A DNA stretch of 64,000 bases, taken from assembly GCA_016706055.1 (NCBI GenBank), contig JADJKL010000012.1, positions 62,001 through 126,000 of the forward strand, written 5' to 3'. The position numbers and the translations under genes are program-made. Below the pieces are notes generated by a model. It made no database searches and was not told the DNA's origin. It saw only the letters and a list, made by a program, of their open reading frames with translations. This DNA comes from Chitinophagaceae bacterium (GTDB taxonomy: Bacteria; Bacteroidota; Bacteroidia; Chitinophagales; Chitinophagaceae). Shown here piece by piece: positions 1-8,360 of the stretch; within the stretch, counting starts at the first letter, position 1; every line of letters begins with the position of its first letter.

Positions 1-26
1 AAATATGAATTTAATGTTACCTGAAA

Positions 27-1358
27 TCAGAACTTGAATTGTAGTCTGCAAGTGAAGATGTTATCTTTCTGATCTGTTGAAGTACTGCTGAAATTTGTTG
101 ATTCATTTTTTACAAAATCGTAGTAAAAAATAATTTTTGTCTGCGAGTTGAAATTATGAGCATAACCCAATCCCAATGTGGAGTATTTAATATCGGCAGG
201 GGTAAGATTAGTTCCAGGCTTTCCTAAATCTGTTTCTTTCACTTTAATATTAGGGTCATACCAATCATATTTTACTATTAATTGATTATTAGTATTGAAA
301 ATATTTTGCAAAAAATAAAAATAAGCTCCGTCAAAATGACGAACATAAGTAGGAAGTAGTGTTCCGTTGGCATTAGGAATTGTGCCCGGATTTGCAGTAG
401 TTGTAGATGTGCCCGGCTGTGTGCCAAACCAATATTCTGCTCTCCATTCCGTTTCGCCCCAGCCATGATGCAATTTTAACTGTACATCTCCACCATAATA
501 ATCCCGGGGAGAGGATTTCCCTATGTTTGATTCAGCAGAATCAGTTATAAATATTTTATCTCCGTTATTGGCAATACCACTTCTGTTTACATACTTAGTT
601 CCATTCTTCCATCCACCCAGTAATAAAGAAAGTCCACCGCTAATTTCAAAATTTTTAATTGTAACAGGTCGAAGGGTAAAACGGCTAATGAAGTCTTTAT
701 AACTGTCAAAATCCGTAGTGCCAGCAGAGCCTTGCCCGTTAAAAAAACCGGCATCTAATTTCATCTTATACAGCTTATGTTCTTTTTTTTGTGGCTCGAA
801 ACTGAACATGACTCCCAAATCTCTTTCCCCTGGCATCAAGATTTGCGACATTCTACCTCTTTCGGGAGTTTCTCTGGATGAGGAACCATGATTAACTTCA
901 AAGCCAAAAGGTCTTGCAAAAAAACAAGCAGTTAAAGAGAGGTTGCTATTTTTATTTTCAAAGAGTCTGATAAACATATCTCTTACAATTACGCCTCTTT
1001 CTGTAGCATCTATCTGAAATGTAAAAAGTGCCTTTGGTAAACTTCCCTTTGTCAAAAGCAGATAATCCACTTTAAGCCTAGCTCTACGGAGCATAAACCT
1101 GCTTTTTGAATATTGGGAAAAATTTCCTCCTTCAAATGAAGCTGCTCCATCAGCCTGTGCCATCTGAAACTGTGGTTGCATATATCCTGAAATTCTGAGG
1201 TTCTCAAACCTTTTCAAAAAGGGACGAAGTGTATCTTTTATAAAAAAGGAAGAGTCGATATCTGTTAAATAGCGTTGGGAACTACCTGCAAAACAAAATA
1301 AAAATGAGAAAACTCCTGTGAAAAAAGCTTTTTTTATACTGTTTTTTAAAGAAAACAT
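27..1358 (-). CDS. Phosphate-selective porin O/P family outer-membrane protein
   Basis: This 443-residue protein is probably a beta-barrel channel that lets phosphate or other anions through the outer membrane. Residues 1-28 form a signal peptide (basic start, hydrophobic FFTGVFSFLFCFAG core, cleavage near SSQ). The remainder alternates polar and aromatic residues as barrel strands do and ends in a C-terminal phenylalanine (RLQFKF), the usual outer-membrane assembly signal. Length and layout fit the OprO/OprP-like family of Bacteroidota. It is divergent from a DUF47 protein and a PiT transporter across 174 nt, so I infer that the three handle phosphate import. Substrate specificity cannot be read from the sequence. 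Confidence 0.85.
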   Translation of the reverse strand: MFSLKNSIKKAFFTGVFSFLFCFAGSSQRYLTDIDSSFFIKDTLRPFLKRFENLRISGYMQPQFQMAQADGAASFEGGNFSQYSKSRFMLRRARLKVDYLLLTKGSLPKALFTFQIDATERGVIVRDMFIRLFENKNSNLSLTACFFARPFGFEVNHGSSSRETPERGRMSQILMPGERDLGVMFSFEPQKKEHKLYKMKLDAGFFNGQGSAGTTDFDSYKDFISRFTLRPVTIKNFEISGGLSLLLGGWKNGTKYVNRSGIANNGDKIFITDSAESNIGKSSPRDYYGGDVQLKLHHGWGETEWRAEYWFGTQPGTSTTTANPGTIPNANGTLLPTYVRHFDGAYFYFLQNIFNTNNQLIVKYDWYDPNIKVKETDLGKPGTNLTPADIKYSTLGLGYAHNFNSQTKIIFYYDFVKNESTNFSSTSTDQKDNIFTCRLQFKF

Positions 1359-1480
1359 AAGCAGTTCTTAAAATTACCGCAATATAAAGTCTTTGTTATT
1401 GAAACGTTACCCTAATTTTAAATCTATATTATCAAATTATTAATTCTGGCCAAAAAGTCAGGGGCTTAAACTACACCCGG

Positions 1481-1488
1481 TATTTTTG
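1481..1488 (+). promoter_or_regulatory. Candidate -7 promoter box for the DUF47-PiT operon
   Basis: TATTTTTG fits the Bacteroidota -7 consensus TAnnTTTG and lies 44 nt before the DUF47 start codon. I find no TTG at the expected -33 distance, so the call rests on one element. Confidence 0.35.
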
Positions 1489-1532
1489 TAACCAATTCAG
1501 GTAATAAAACTGAACAACTAAAACTAAAACCA

Positions 1533-2180
1533 ATGGCACTTCAATCTTTCCTCAAAATCTTCATGCCCAAAAACAAAATTTTCTTTGAGCTATTTGAAAA
1601 AGTAGCTAATAATGTAGAAAAAATGGGCAGTCTACTTAAAGATGTTGTTGGCGAACCCGATTTTGATAAAAGGGCTACACTTATTGGTCAGCTAGAAGAT
1701 CTTGAACATGCTAATGATGATCTTACACATAATTTATTTACCGAGTTAGGTCGCAACTTTATAACCCCGTTTGATAGAGAAGACATACACTATCTGGCTA
1801 CATCGCTGGATGATGTTGCTGATTATATATATGCAGCGGGCAAAAAAATCAACTTCTATCGTGTAAATCCAAACGACACAGGCTTGCAAAAATTTGCAGA
1901 ACTTATTGAAAAAGGAGCAGAGCAAGTAAAAATTGCTGTAACTGGGCTAAGGGATATGAAAAATATGCGGGGCATAACTGAAGCTTTGGTAAAAATCAAC
2001 AGCATAGAAAATCAGGGAGATGATATCTTCGATTTCAGTATTGAAAAATTATTTGAAAACGAACCCGATGCTAAAGAAGTTATTAAAAAAAGAGAGATAT
2101 ATCAGGTAATGGAAATTGTAACTGATAAATGTGAAGATGTAAGTAATGTGATAGAGTCCATCATTATTAAATACGCTTAA
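1533..2180 (+). CDS. DUF47 family PhoU-like phosphate transport accessory protein
   Basis: A 215-residue, mostly helical cytoplasmic protein of the DUF47 family, a relative of PhoU. It has no signal peptide or membrane segment. Charged, heptad-like helices run throughout, for example LEDLEHANDDLTHNLFTELG around residues 51-70 and EIVTDKCEDVSNVIESIIIK at the end. DUF47 genes are very often paired with PiT phosphate carriers, as here, where the carrier starts 78 nt downstream. A role in modulating that carrier is inferred from this pairing. The ATG at 1533 gives the usual family length. Confidence 0.9.
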   Translation: MALQSFLKIFMPKNKIFFELFEKVANNVEKMGSLLKDVVGEPDFDKRATLIGQLEDLEHANDDLTHNLFTELGRNFITPFDREDIHYLATSLDDVADYIYAAGKKINFYRVNPNDTGLQKFAELIEKGAEQVKIAVTGLRDMKNMRGITEALVKINSIENQGDDIFDFSIEKLFENEPDAKEVIKKREIYQVMEIVTDKCEDVSNVIESIIIKYA

Positions 2181-2258
2181 TCGAGATATGATAATACAGA
2201 TATTTAATTATCTGATCTTCATATTTCCACATTAACACATTTTCTAATTAAATCTATT

Positions 2259-3470
2259 ATGACACCATTTCTCATAACCATCATCGTACTGGCACTCATC
2301 TTTGATTACATCAATGGTTTTCATGATGCGGCCAATTCAATTGCCACTGTTGTATCTACTAAAGTATTGACACCATTTCAAGCTGTGCTGTGGGCTGCTT
2401 TATTTAATTCAGTGGCTTATTTCATTTTCAAAGATCATGGCGTAGCAGATACCGTTGCCAAAACAGTTCATCCTGATAAAATAGCTGGCGGCAACATGAT
2501 GGTTGTTATCTTTTCTGGATTGATTGCTGCCATTATGTGGAATTTGCTTACTTGGCAGTTGGGCATACCATCCTCTTCATCACATACGTTGATTGGAGGA
2601 TTCGCCGGTGCTGCTGTTGCAAGTGGCGGATTTGCAGCAGTTAACTCACCCATCATTATTAAAACTGCAGCCTTCATATTTATTGCGCCGTTAATAGGTA
2701 TGTTTATGGCTTTTGTGATGTCGCTTTGGTTTATGAGCTCCTTTAAAAAAGGGTTCCGATCTAAAATATTCTCCCTCATTATTTTGGTTATAGTTGCTAT
2801 ATTCCTAACCCTAAAATTGGAGTTTAGCAGAGAAATACTTGCTGGCAAAACACATTATGACGCATATATCTGGCAGATTATTTTTTATTCTAAAAATTTC
2901 AAATGGCTTTTACTTGCTTTAATTCTTATAGTAATGGCTGTTTTTGCTCTTTACTTAAGTACACTTAATGCACATAAATCAAACCAATGGTTTAAGCGAT
3001 TACAGCTAATTTCTTCTGCCGCATTTAGTATCGGGCATGGTGGCAATGATGCACAAAAAGTTATGGGTATCATTACTGCAGCATTAATTGCAGGTGGGTC
3101 TATTACTGAATTTGGACAAATGCCCAATTGGGTTCCAATTGCCTGTTATGCGGCAATTGGTCTCGGAACCATGAGCGGCGGCTGGAAGATTGTAAAAACA
3201 ATGGGAACAAAAATTACAAAAGTTACACCGTTTGAAGGTGTGGCAGCAGAAACTGCCGGCGCCGTAACATTGTTTATTACCGAAGCTTTAAGAATTCCGG
3301 TGAGTACTACTCACACTATTACAGGTGCTATTATGGGAGTTGGTGCTACTAAAAGGTTGTCTGCAGTACGCTGGGGAATTACTATTAGTCTTGTGTGGGC
3401 ATGGGTATTAACTATTCCTGTGAGTGCATTACTTGCGGCAGGTGTATATCATGTTGTTATTCTTTTTTAA
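2259..3470 (+). CDS. Inorganic phosphate transporter, PiT family
   Basis: A 403-residue inner-membrane carrier that imports phosphate, usually as a metal-phosphate complex driven by the proton gradient. The two diagnostic inverted halves are visible: GFHDAANSIATVVSTKVLTP near residue 21 and GHGGNDAQKVMGIITAALIA near residue 258. About ten hydrophobic segments are present. IPSSSSHTLIGG and IPVSTTHTITGA are the matching serine/threonine-rich repeats. It forms an operon with the upstream DUF47 gene and ends at a strong hairpin terminator. It may in fact belong to the low-affinity constitutive class, because nothing resembling a Pho box was recognised. Confidence 0.93.
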   Translation: MTPFLITIIVLALIFDYINGFHDAANSIATVVSTKVLTPFQAVLWAALFNSVAYFIFKDHGVADTVAKTVHPDKIAGGNMMVVIFSGLIAAIMWNLLTWQLGIPSSSSHTLIGGFAGAAVASGGFAAVNSPIIIKTAAFIFIAPLIGMFMAFVMSLWFMSSFKKGFRSKIFSLIILVIVAIFLTLKLEFSREILAGKTHYDAYIWQIIFYSKNFKWLLLALILIVMAVFALYLSTLNAHKSNQWFKRLQLISSAAFSIGHGGNDAQKVMGIITAALIAGGSITEFGQMPNWVPIACYAAIGLGTMSGGWKIVKTMGTKITKVTPFEGVAAETAGAVTLFITEALRIPVSTTHTITGAIMGVGATKRLSAVRWGITISLVWAWVLTIPVSALLAAGVYHVVILF

Positions 3471-3491
3471 ATTATTAAAACTCATTAAAAT

Positions 3492-3520
3492 AAAAATCCT
3501 GACTTTTGTCGGGATTTTTT
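3492..3520 (+). terminator. Rho-independent terminator after the PiT gene, abutting galE
   Basis: A 12-bp stem (3492-3503 with 3508-3519, one G-T wobble) closes a TTTT loop and ends in a T run. The galE ATG begins at 3521, immediately after the T run. Confidence 0.8.
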
Positions 3521-4576
3521 ATGCAAAAGATACTTGTAACAGGCGGCTGTGGTTATATCGGTTCACACACAATTGTTGATCTGATTGAAAATGGGTATGA
3601 GGTTATCTCAGTGGATAACAATTCTCGTTCAAACCCCAATATGTTTTCGGGTATTGAAAAAATAACCGGAAACAAAATCAAGAACTATAAAGTTGATCTC
3701 TGCAATTACGACGACACATTTGCCATCTTTTTAGAAAACGCTGACATAGCTGGTGTAATTCACTTTGCTGCTTTCAAGTCGGTAGAAGAATCTGTAAAAG
3801 ACCCTTTACTTTATTTTGAAAACAATATCAATTCCTTAGTCAATTTATTGAAATGTGTACAGGAATTTAAAACGCCAAATTTTGTTTTCTCTTCTTCCTG
3901 CACTGTTTATGGCAATGCGGATGAAATGCCAGTAACAGAAAGCACTCCGCTTATGCCAGCAGAATCTCCTTATGGAATGACGAAGCAGATAGGAGAACAG
4001 ATTGTAAATGAGTTTTCAAAAAGCAGAGGCTTACGATCAATTCTTTTGCGTTATTTTAATCCAGCTGGAGCTCACCCTTCCACTGCTATTGGTGAAATGC
4101 CATTGGGCAAACCTCAGAATCTTGTACCTGCCATTACACAAACTGCAATAGGCCGAATACCAAAAATGTTTGTACATGGAACTGATTATAACACCAGAGA
4201 CGGCTCCTGCATCAGAGATTATATTCATGTATGTGATCTTGCCAATGCACACACATTAGCATTAAAATATCTGGAAGAAGAAAAGAATAACAATCTTTGC
4301 GAAATATTCAATCTTGGAAGTGGGAATGGCGTTTCTGTTCTGGAAGCCATTCATGCATTTGAAAAGGTAAGTGGTGTAAAACTGAATTACGAAACGGGAC
4401 CCAGAAGAGCTGGAGATATTGAAGCCATTTACGCCAATAACGATTTTGCTAAAAACACATTAGGTTGGAATCCAAAATACTCTCTTGAAGACATCATGTC
4501 TACTGCCTGGAAATGGGAGCAATTCTTAAAAGCCGATGAAACAGTTTTCAGAAGCCAGCCAAGTGGACTGAATTAG
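3521..4576 (+). CDS. galE: UDP-glucose 4-epimerase
   Basis: An NAD-dependent short-chain dehydrogenase-fold enzyme that interconverts UDP-glucose and UDP-galactose in the cytoplasm. The N-terminal Rossmann motif GGCGYIGSH is at residues 8-16, the SSSCTVYG segment carries the catalytic serine/threonine region, and YGMTK supplies the catalytic Tyr and Lys. RDYIHVCDLANAH and the R-R-AGDI segment in the C-terminal half are typical of GalE. The frame is open back to a TTG at 3506, but that codon lies inside the terminator hairpin, so I choose ATG 3521 (351 aa), where the conserved MQKILVTGG begins. The gene stands alone, with no capsule or Leloir genes beside it. Confidence 0.93.
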   Translation: MQKILVTGGCGYIGSHTIVDLIENGYEVISVDNNSRSNPNMFSGIEKITGNKIKNYKVDLCNYDDTFAIFLENADIAGVIHFAAFKSVEESVKDPLLYFENNINSLVNLLKCVQEFKTPNFVFSSSCTVYGNADEMPVTESTPLMPAESPYGMTKQIGEQIVNEFSKSRGLRSILLRYFNPAGAHPSTAIGEMPLGKPQNLVPAITQTAIGRIPKMFVHGTDYNTRDGSCIRDYIHVCDLANAHTLALKYLEEEKNNNLCEIFNLGSGNGVSVLEAIHAFEKVSGVKLNYETGPRRAGDIEAIYANNDFAKNTLGWNPKYSLEDIMSTAWKWEQFLKADETVFRSQPSGLN

Positions 4577-4603
4577 CAATAGACAATTGGCAACAGGCAA
4601 ACT
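4577..4603. repeat. CAATTG-type short repeats, left flank of the four-helix-bundle gene
   Basis: The spacer after galE carries GCAATAGACAATTGGCAAC, made of the same short words (CAATAG, CAATTG, GGCAA) found inverted on the far side of the next gene at 5004-5060. It looks like one edge of a repeat-bordered cassette. Confidence 0.45.
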
Positions 4604-4637
4604 CTTTGCATCGAACCACCTTTAAAAAAAATAAGTT

Positions 4638-5003
4638 ATGGCCGCAATTAGTGTTAAGCATACTAAAGTTTACAAACTTGCTTTTGATTTGGCAATGGAG
4701 ATTTTTGAAATCACAAAAAAGTTTCCTAAGGAAGAAACATATTCTCTTACAGATCAAATAAGAAGATCTTCAAGAAGTGTTTGTATAAATCTTCTTGAAG
4801 CTTATAGAAAGAAACAATATCCGGCGCATTTTGTTGCAAAGGTTAGCGATAGTGATATGGAAAACTCAGAAACATCAGGATGGCTGGATTTTGCATTGGC
4901 TTGTAAGTATATAAATTCAGATCAACATTCAAACTTCATCTTAAAAAATGATGAAATCGGCAGGTTATTGAACCACATGATGAACAATCCCGAGAAATAT
5001 TAG
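4638..5003 (+). CDS. Four-helix bundle protein (S23 / 23S rRNA intervening-sequence family)
   Basis: A 121-residue helical protein of the family first noticed in 23S rRNA intervening sequences and related in fold to the Avd accessory proteins of diversity-generating retroelements. Typical family features are the start VKHTKVYKLAFDLAMEIFEI, followed by FPKEETYSLTDQIRRSSRSV and the helix INLLEAYRKKQY. Its biochemical role is not settled. Here it is a single free-standing gene between galE and a transketolase subunit, bordered on both sides by CAATTG-type repeats. No reverse transcriptase or rRNA gene is near, so the classic contexts do not apply. The repeats suggest that the unit entered this spacer as a cassette, which is inference. 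Confidence 0.85.
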   Translation: MAAISVKHTKVYKLAFDLAMEIFEITKKFPKEETYSLTDQIRRSSRSVCINLLEAYRKKQYPAHFVAKVSDSDMENSETSGWLDFALACKYINSDQHSNFILKNDEIGRLLNHMMNNPEKY

Positions 5004-5060
5004 CCATTCCGCATTGCCTATTGTCAATTGCACATTCCCAATTGCTTATTGCCCAATGCT
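5004..5060. repeat. CAATTG-type short repeats, right flank of the four-helix-bundle gene
   Basis: GCCTATTGTCAATTGCAC followed by CCCAATTGCTTATTGCCC. The reverse complement contains CAATTGACAATAGGCAAT, close to the words in the left flank at 4577-4603. The -33 element of the following gene falls inside this repeat. Confidence 0.5.
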
Positions 5061-5078
5061 TTTTCACCCTTACTTTTG
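5049..5078 (+). promoter_or_regulatory. Promoter of the transketolase C-terminal subunit gene
   Basis: TTG (5049-5051), 19 nt, then TACTTTTG (5071-5078) matches the Bacteroidota consensus at both elements and in spacing. It predicts a transcription start near 5085 and a leader of about 12 nt before ATG 5098. Confidence 0.65.
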
Positions 5079-5097
5079 CCACATCAAAAAAACTATC

Positions 5098-6051
5098 ATG
5101 TTAAAGGATATTCAATCAACTGGAAATAAAGATACCCGTAGTGGTTTTGGAGATGGAATTGTTGCTGCAGCAAGAAAAAACCCAAATGTTGTAGCGCTGA
5201 CTGCCGATTTAGCTGGTTCTCTTAAGCTGAATCAGTTTATGAAAGAATTTCCTGAACGTTTTATTCAGGTTGGAATTGCAGAAGCCAATATGATAGGTAT
5301 AGCTGCAGGAATGACTATTGGAGGGAAAATTCCTTTTACAACAACATTTGCAAATTTTTCAACTGGTAGAGTTTATGATCAGATTCGCCAGTCAGTTGCT
5401 TATAGCGGTAAGAATGTAAAAATCTGTGCATCTCATGCAGGTCTTACATTAGGAGAAGATGGAGCTACTCATCAGATTCTGGAAGACATAGGACTGATGA
5501 AAATGCTACCCGGCATGACAGTGATTGTTCCTTGTGACTATGCCCAAACAAAAGCTGCTACAGAAGCTATTGCTGAAATGGTAGGACCAGTTTATTTACG
5601 CTTTGGCAGACCGGTTTGGCCCATCTTCACAAAAGAAGAAGATTTTAAAATAGGTAAGGCGCAGCATTTTTCAGAAGGAACAGATGTTACAATCTTTGCC
5701 TGTGGCCATTTGGTTTGGAATGCTATTCAAGCTGGAGCTATTTTACAAGAAAAAGGAATCAGCGTAGAAGTAATAAATATTCATACCATTAAGCCATTAG
5801 ATGAAGAAGCTGTTTTGGCTTCTATCAAAAAAACAAAATGTGCTGTTACTGCGGAAGAGCATAATATTATTGGCGGATTGGGTGATGCAATTGCACAATG
5901 TGCATCAAAGAATTTTCCTATTCCAATAGAATACGTTGGCACAAAAGACACATTTGGCGAAAGCGGAAAACCATTAGAGCTCTTAAAAAAGTATGGTTTA
6001 GACATTCCAGATATTGTAGCGGCTGCTGAAAAAGTAATGAGTCGAAAATAA
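5098..6051 (+). CDS. Transketolase, C-terminal subunit
   Basis: A 317-residue protein carrying the pyrimidine-binding and C-terminal domains of transketolase, the thiamine-diphosphate enzyme of the non-oxidative pentose phosphate pathway. Recognisable segments are LTADLAGSLKL, FIQVGIAEANMIGIAAGM (the conserved glutamate region), THQILEDIGLMKMLPGM and HTIKPLDEEAV. The pyrophosphate-binding N-terminal half is absent, as expected for the split transketolase of many bacteria, and its partner gene is not in this window. The frame is open back to 5014, but ATG 5098 lies 20 nt past a consensus promoter and begins the conserved protein. Split deoxyxylulose-phosphate synthase-like proteins are a less likely alternative. 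Confidence 0.9.
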   Translation: MLKDIQSTGNKDTRSGFGDGIVAAARKNPNVVALTADLAGSLKLNQFMKEFPERFIQVGIAEANMIGIAAGMTIGGKIPFTTTFANFSTGRVYDQIRQSVAYSGKNVKICASHAGLTLGEDGATHQILEDIGLMKMLPGMTVIVPCDYAQTKAATEAIAEMVGPVYLRFGRPVWPIFTKEEDFKIGKAQHFSEGTDVTIFACGHLVWNAIQAGAILQEKGISVEVINIHTIKPLDEEAVLASIKKTKCAVTAEEHNIIGGLGDAIAQCASKNFPIPIEYVGTKDTFGESGKPLELLKKYGLDIPDIVAAAEKVMSRK

Positions 6052-6098
6052 ATTTTTATTCCCAGCAGCATCAATATCCTTTCCAGAGTCTTTACCGC

Positions 6099-6881
6099 AT
6101 GAAATGTACAGTCATAGTCATTTGCATAATAGCTTTATCATCCTGTACGATAAACAGAAAAATCTATTCTCCGGTTGAAGTGAATAATCCATCACTTCAA
6201 AATAAAAACGATTATTCTGCAAATCTATCCTATGGTTTGCCCTCAGGTTTTGATATAAATGGCGGCTATGCGATTACAAACAGGATTGCACTTACAGCAG
6301 GATTGTTTTCTCATAAAAATAATGACCGGGAGGAAGAATATTATCTTTTTAGCGATAGAAGAGATAGCAGCGAATTGTTATACAAACACAACGGCTTACA
6401 AATTGGAGCAGGCGTCTATTTCCAATTTCGGGATAAAAACAATTTTTCTATCTTTCTATGGAGGATATATAAAAGGAAATTTTGAAATGCGGGAAAAATT
6501 ATATCAAACATATCCAACACAATCAACTACTCCAAAACTCAACTTTTATAAAAGTAATCTTAACCGATATTTTTACAAGGAAGCCTTAACTCTTATCTAT
6601 CACAAGTGCATTTATCTTTTACTACACGGTTTATGTATGCAGGATATGACAAAGTAGTAACCGATTATGACAATAATGAGCAAATAAATTATCGCCTTCC
6701 GCCAAATGGAAATCCTAAGTGGTCTTCTTTTTTAGACTTTTCCTTGAATTCTCGTTTTTTCTTTGCCAAAAATGAACAAATAGGCTTGCAGTTATCTTGC
6801 ATAGCAAATACCAGATTAAACAGAGAGGGTTTTAATTTAATGCTTCCTGCATTTGATAAAATCAACGAAAAGAATAAGTAA
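6099..6881 (+). CDS. Outer-membrane-type lipoprotein, reading frame broken twice
   Basis: The start encodes a lipoprotein signal (IICIIALSSC, lipobox Cys about residue 17) and a barrel-like protein (GFDINGGYAITNRIALTAG, later LHLSFTTRFMYAGYDKV). The frame runs 6099-6485, continues in the +1 frame, then returns to the first frame near 6580 and ends at 6881. One extra T in the T run 6443-6447 and one missing A near 6577-6578 would restore a continuous protein of about 260 aa, reading NNFLSFYGGYIKGNF and RYFYKGSLNSYLSQ across the breaks. That two opposite indels suffice argues for sequencing error or recent decay. I recognise no specific family, and the function is unknown. Confidence 0.6.
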
Positions 6882-6981
6882 CTTTTCTGGCATTTATGAC
6901 TTCTTTTTTATTTTAATACCTGAAAAGACTATTAAACATATTGCTGATCCACTATTCTAACCGAACCAAAGCCCCTGATTA

Positions 6982-7536
6982 ATGTCCCTGACACCCATAA
7001 GCGATAGTGAATTGCTTGAGCAGTTTCGTAACCCTATTACGAAAGAAAAAGCATATACCAGCCTGATAAAAAAATATCAGGAAAAGCTATATTGGCATAT
7101 TCGCCGGATGGTGGTACAGCATGATGATGCTAATGATGTGCTACAAAATGTACTAATTCGGGTTTGGAAAGGCCTTGAAAAGTTCAGAGAAGACAGTCAA
7201 TTGTACACTTGGCTCTATCGTATCGCCACCAATGAAAGTTTAACGTATATTGAACAGCAGAAGAAAAAATCATCTGTAAGTTTTAGTGATGTAGAAACTG
7301 GACTTAGTAATAAAATAAAAGCAGATGAAAACTTTGATGCCAATAAAGTGGAGTGGAAACTGCAATTAGCAATTCAGCAACTGCCTGAAAAGCAGCGGGT
7401 TGTTTTCAGTTTACGGTATTATGAAGAAATGCCATACGAAGAAATGAGCCGTGTTTTAGAAACAAGTGAAGGAGCTTTAAAAGCAAGCTATCACCATGCA
7501 GTTAAAAAAGTTGAGGATTATATGCTGAATCATTAA
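6982..7536 (+). CDS. RNA polymerase ECF sigma factor
   Basis: A 184-residue sigma-70 family factor of the extracytoplasmic-function class. Region 2 is visible around residues 25-85 (AYTSLIKKYQEKLYWHIRRM, DDANDVLQNVLIRVWKGLEK, LYTWLYRIATNESL). Region 4 follows at about residues 125-180 (AIQQLPEKQRVVFSLRYYEE, MPYEEMSRVLETSEGALKAS), which forms the -35-binding helix-turn-helix. The next gene, 35 nt downstream, encodes a single-pass membrane protein with the layout of an anti-sigma factor. A small exported protein follows it, so the three form a likely regulon-control operon. The activating signal is not apparent. Confidence 0.92.
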   Translation: MSLTPISDSELLEQFRNPITKEKAYTSLIKKYQEKLYWHIRRMVVQHDDANDVLQNVLIRVWKGLEKFREDSQLYTWLYRIATNESLTYIEQQKKKSSVSFSDVETGLSNKIKADENFDANKVEWKLQLAIQQLPEKQRVVFSLRYYEEMPYEEMSRVLETSEGALKASYHHAVKKVEDYMLNH

Positions 7537-7571
7537 ACTTTGTGGGTCAAAACCTATCTTATAACCGTTAA

Positions 7572-8354
7572 ATGACACAAAAAGACCACATATTACAAGA
7601 ATTGAAGGAATTGAACAGTTCTCTTGTCAATTTAAGCCAGCAGAATGTTTACTCCGTTCCTGTAGGTTATTTTGATCGATTAGCTGTGCAAGTGATGAAA
7701 AGAATCAAAGCGTTGGAAGCAATTGATGCAAAAGAAGAGTTGAATCATTTATCACCTTTACTAAACTCTATTTCCAAAGAAACTCCATATACTGTTCCTG
7801 TCGGATATTTTGAAACGCTGGCGGATAATATTCTGCATACTGTTCGTGAAAGCAACGATTACCAAACAGCCGAAGAAGAATTGGAATCAATTTCACCATT
7901 ACTAAGCGGATTGAAAAAAGATAATCCGTACACTGTTCCTGCAAGGTATTTTGAAAACACTACTGAAAAGATTGTCTTAGAAGAGAATAAGACTGCTACA
8001 AAAGTTATTTCACTTAGTGGCCGCAAATGGTTCCGTTATGCCGCCGCTGCTGTAGTTACCGGCTTAATTGTGTTATCCGGCTTCCTATTTTTAAATAAAA
8101 ATAATGGAGATGCAGAGCCTGGTAGTAAAGTAATGGCCAAGATTACTAATGATGTAAAATACATGGATATTGACCAACAAGATGATTTGATAGATTTTAT
8201 TGACGCTGGTCTTAATGGAAAAGAGTCTGCTCAATTAAAGAATGATAACAAATCAACCGAAATAAAAGATATGCTGATTGGAATTTCGGATGAAGAATTA
8301 AATGATTTTCAGGAACAATCTGAAGACATTCAGGCAGTTTTACTGATTAACTAA
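7572..8354 (+). CDS. Putative membrane anti-sigma factor with three VP-YF repeats
   Basis: A 260-residue protein of no family I can name with certainty. The cytoplasmic N-terminal part holds three similar units with the signature Y-(S/T)-V-P-x-x-Y-F-(D/E) at residues 27-35, 73-81 and 120-128, spaced about 46 residues apart. The first two intervals contain an acidic helix ending in LSPLL or ISPLL. One membrane segment follows (about 154-174), then an acidic periplasmic tail that ends FQEQSEDIQAVLLIN. Its position directly after an ECF sigma gene and its topology suggest an anti-sigma role. No zinc-binding ZAS motif is present, so this would be a non-classical type. Confidence 0.65.
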   Translation: MTQKDHILQELKELNSSLVNLSQQNVYSVPVGYFDRLAVQVMKRIKALEAIDAKEELNHLSPLLNSISKETPYTVPVGYFETLADNILHTVRESNDYQTAEEELESISPLLSGLKKDNPYTVPARYFENTTEKIVLEENKTATKVISLSGRKWFRYAAAAVVTGLIVLSGFLFLNKNNGDAEPGSKVMAKITNDVKYMDIDQQDDLIDFIDAGLNGKESAQLKNDNKSTEIKDMLIGISDEELNDFQEQSEDIQAVLLIN

Positions 8355-8360
8355 GTAATA

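Noticed and set aside
3506..3520. TTG start for galE at 3506
   Set aside because: It is inside a terminator hairpin, and MQKILVTGG at ATG 3521 is the conserved start.
4577..5060. Diversity-generating retroelement around the four-helix gene
   Set aside because: No reverse transcriptase, template repeat or variable repeat is present within the window.
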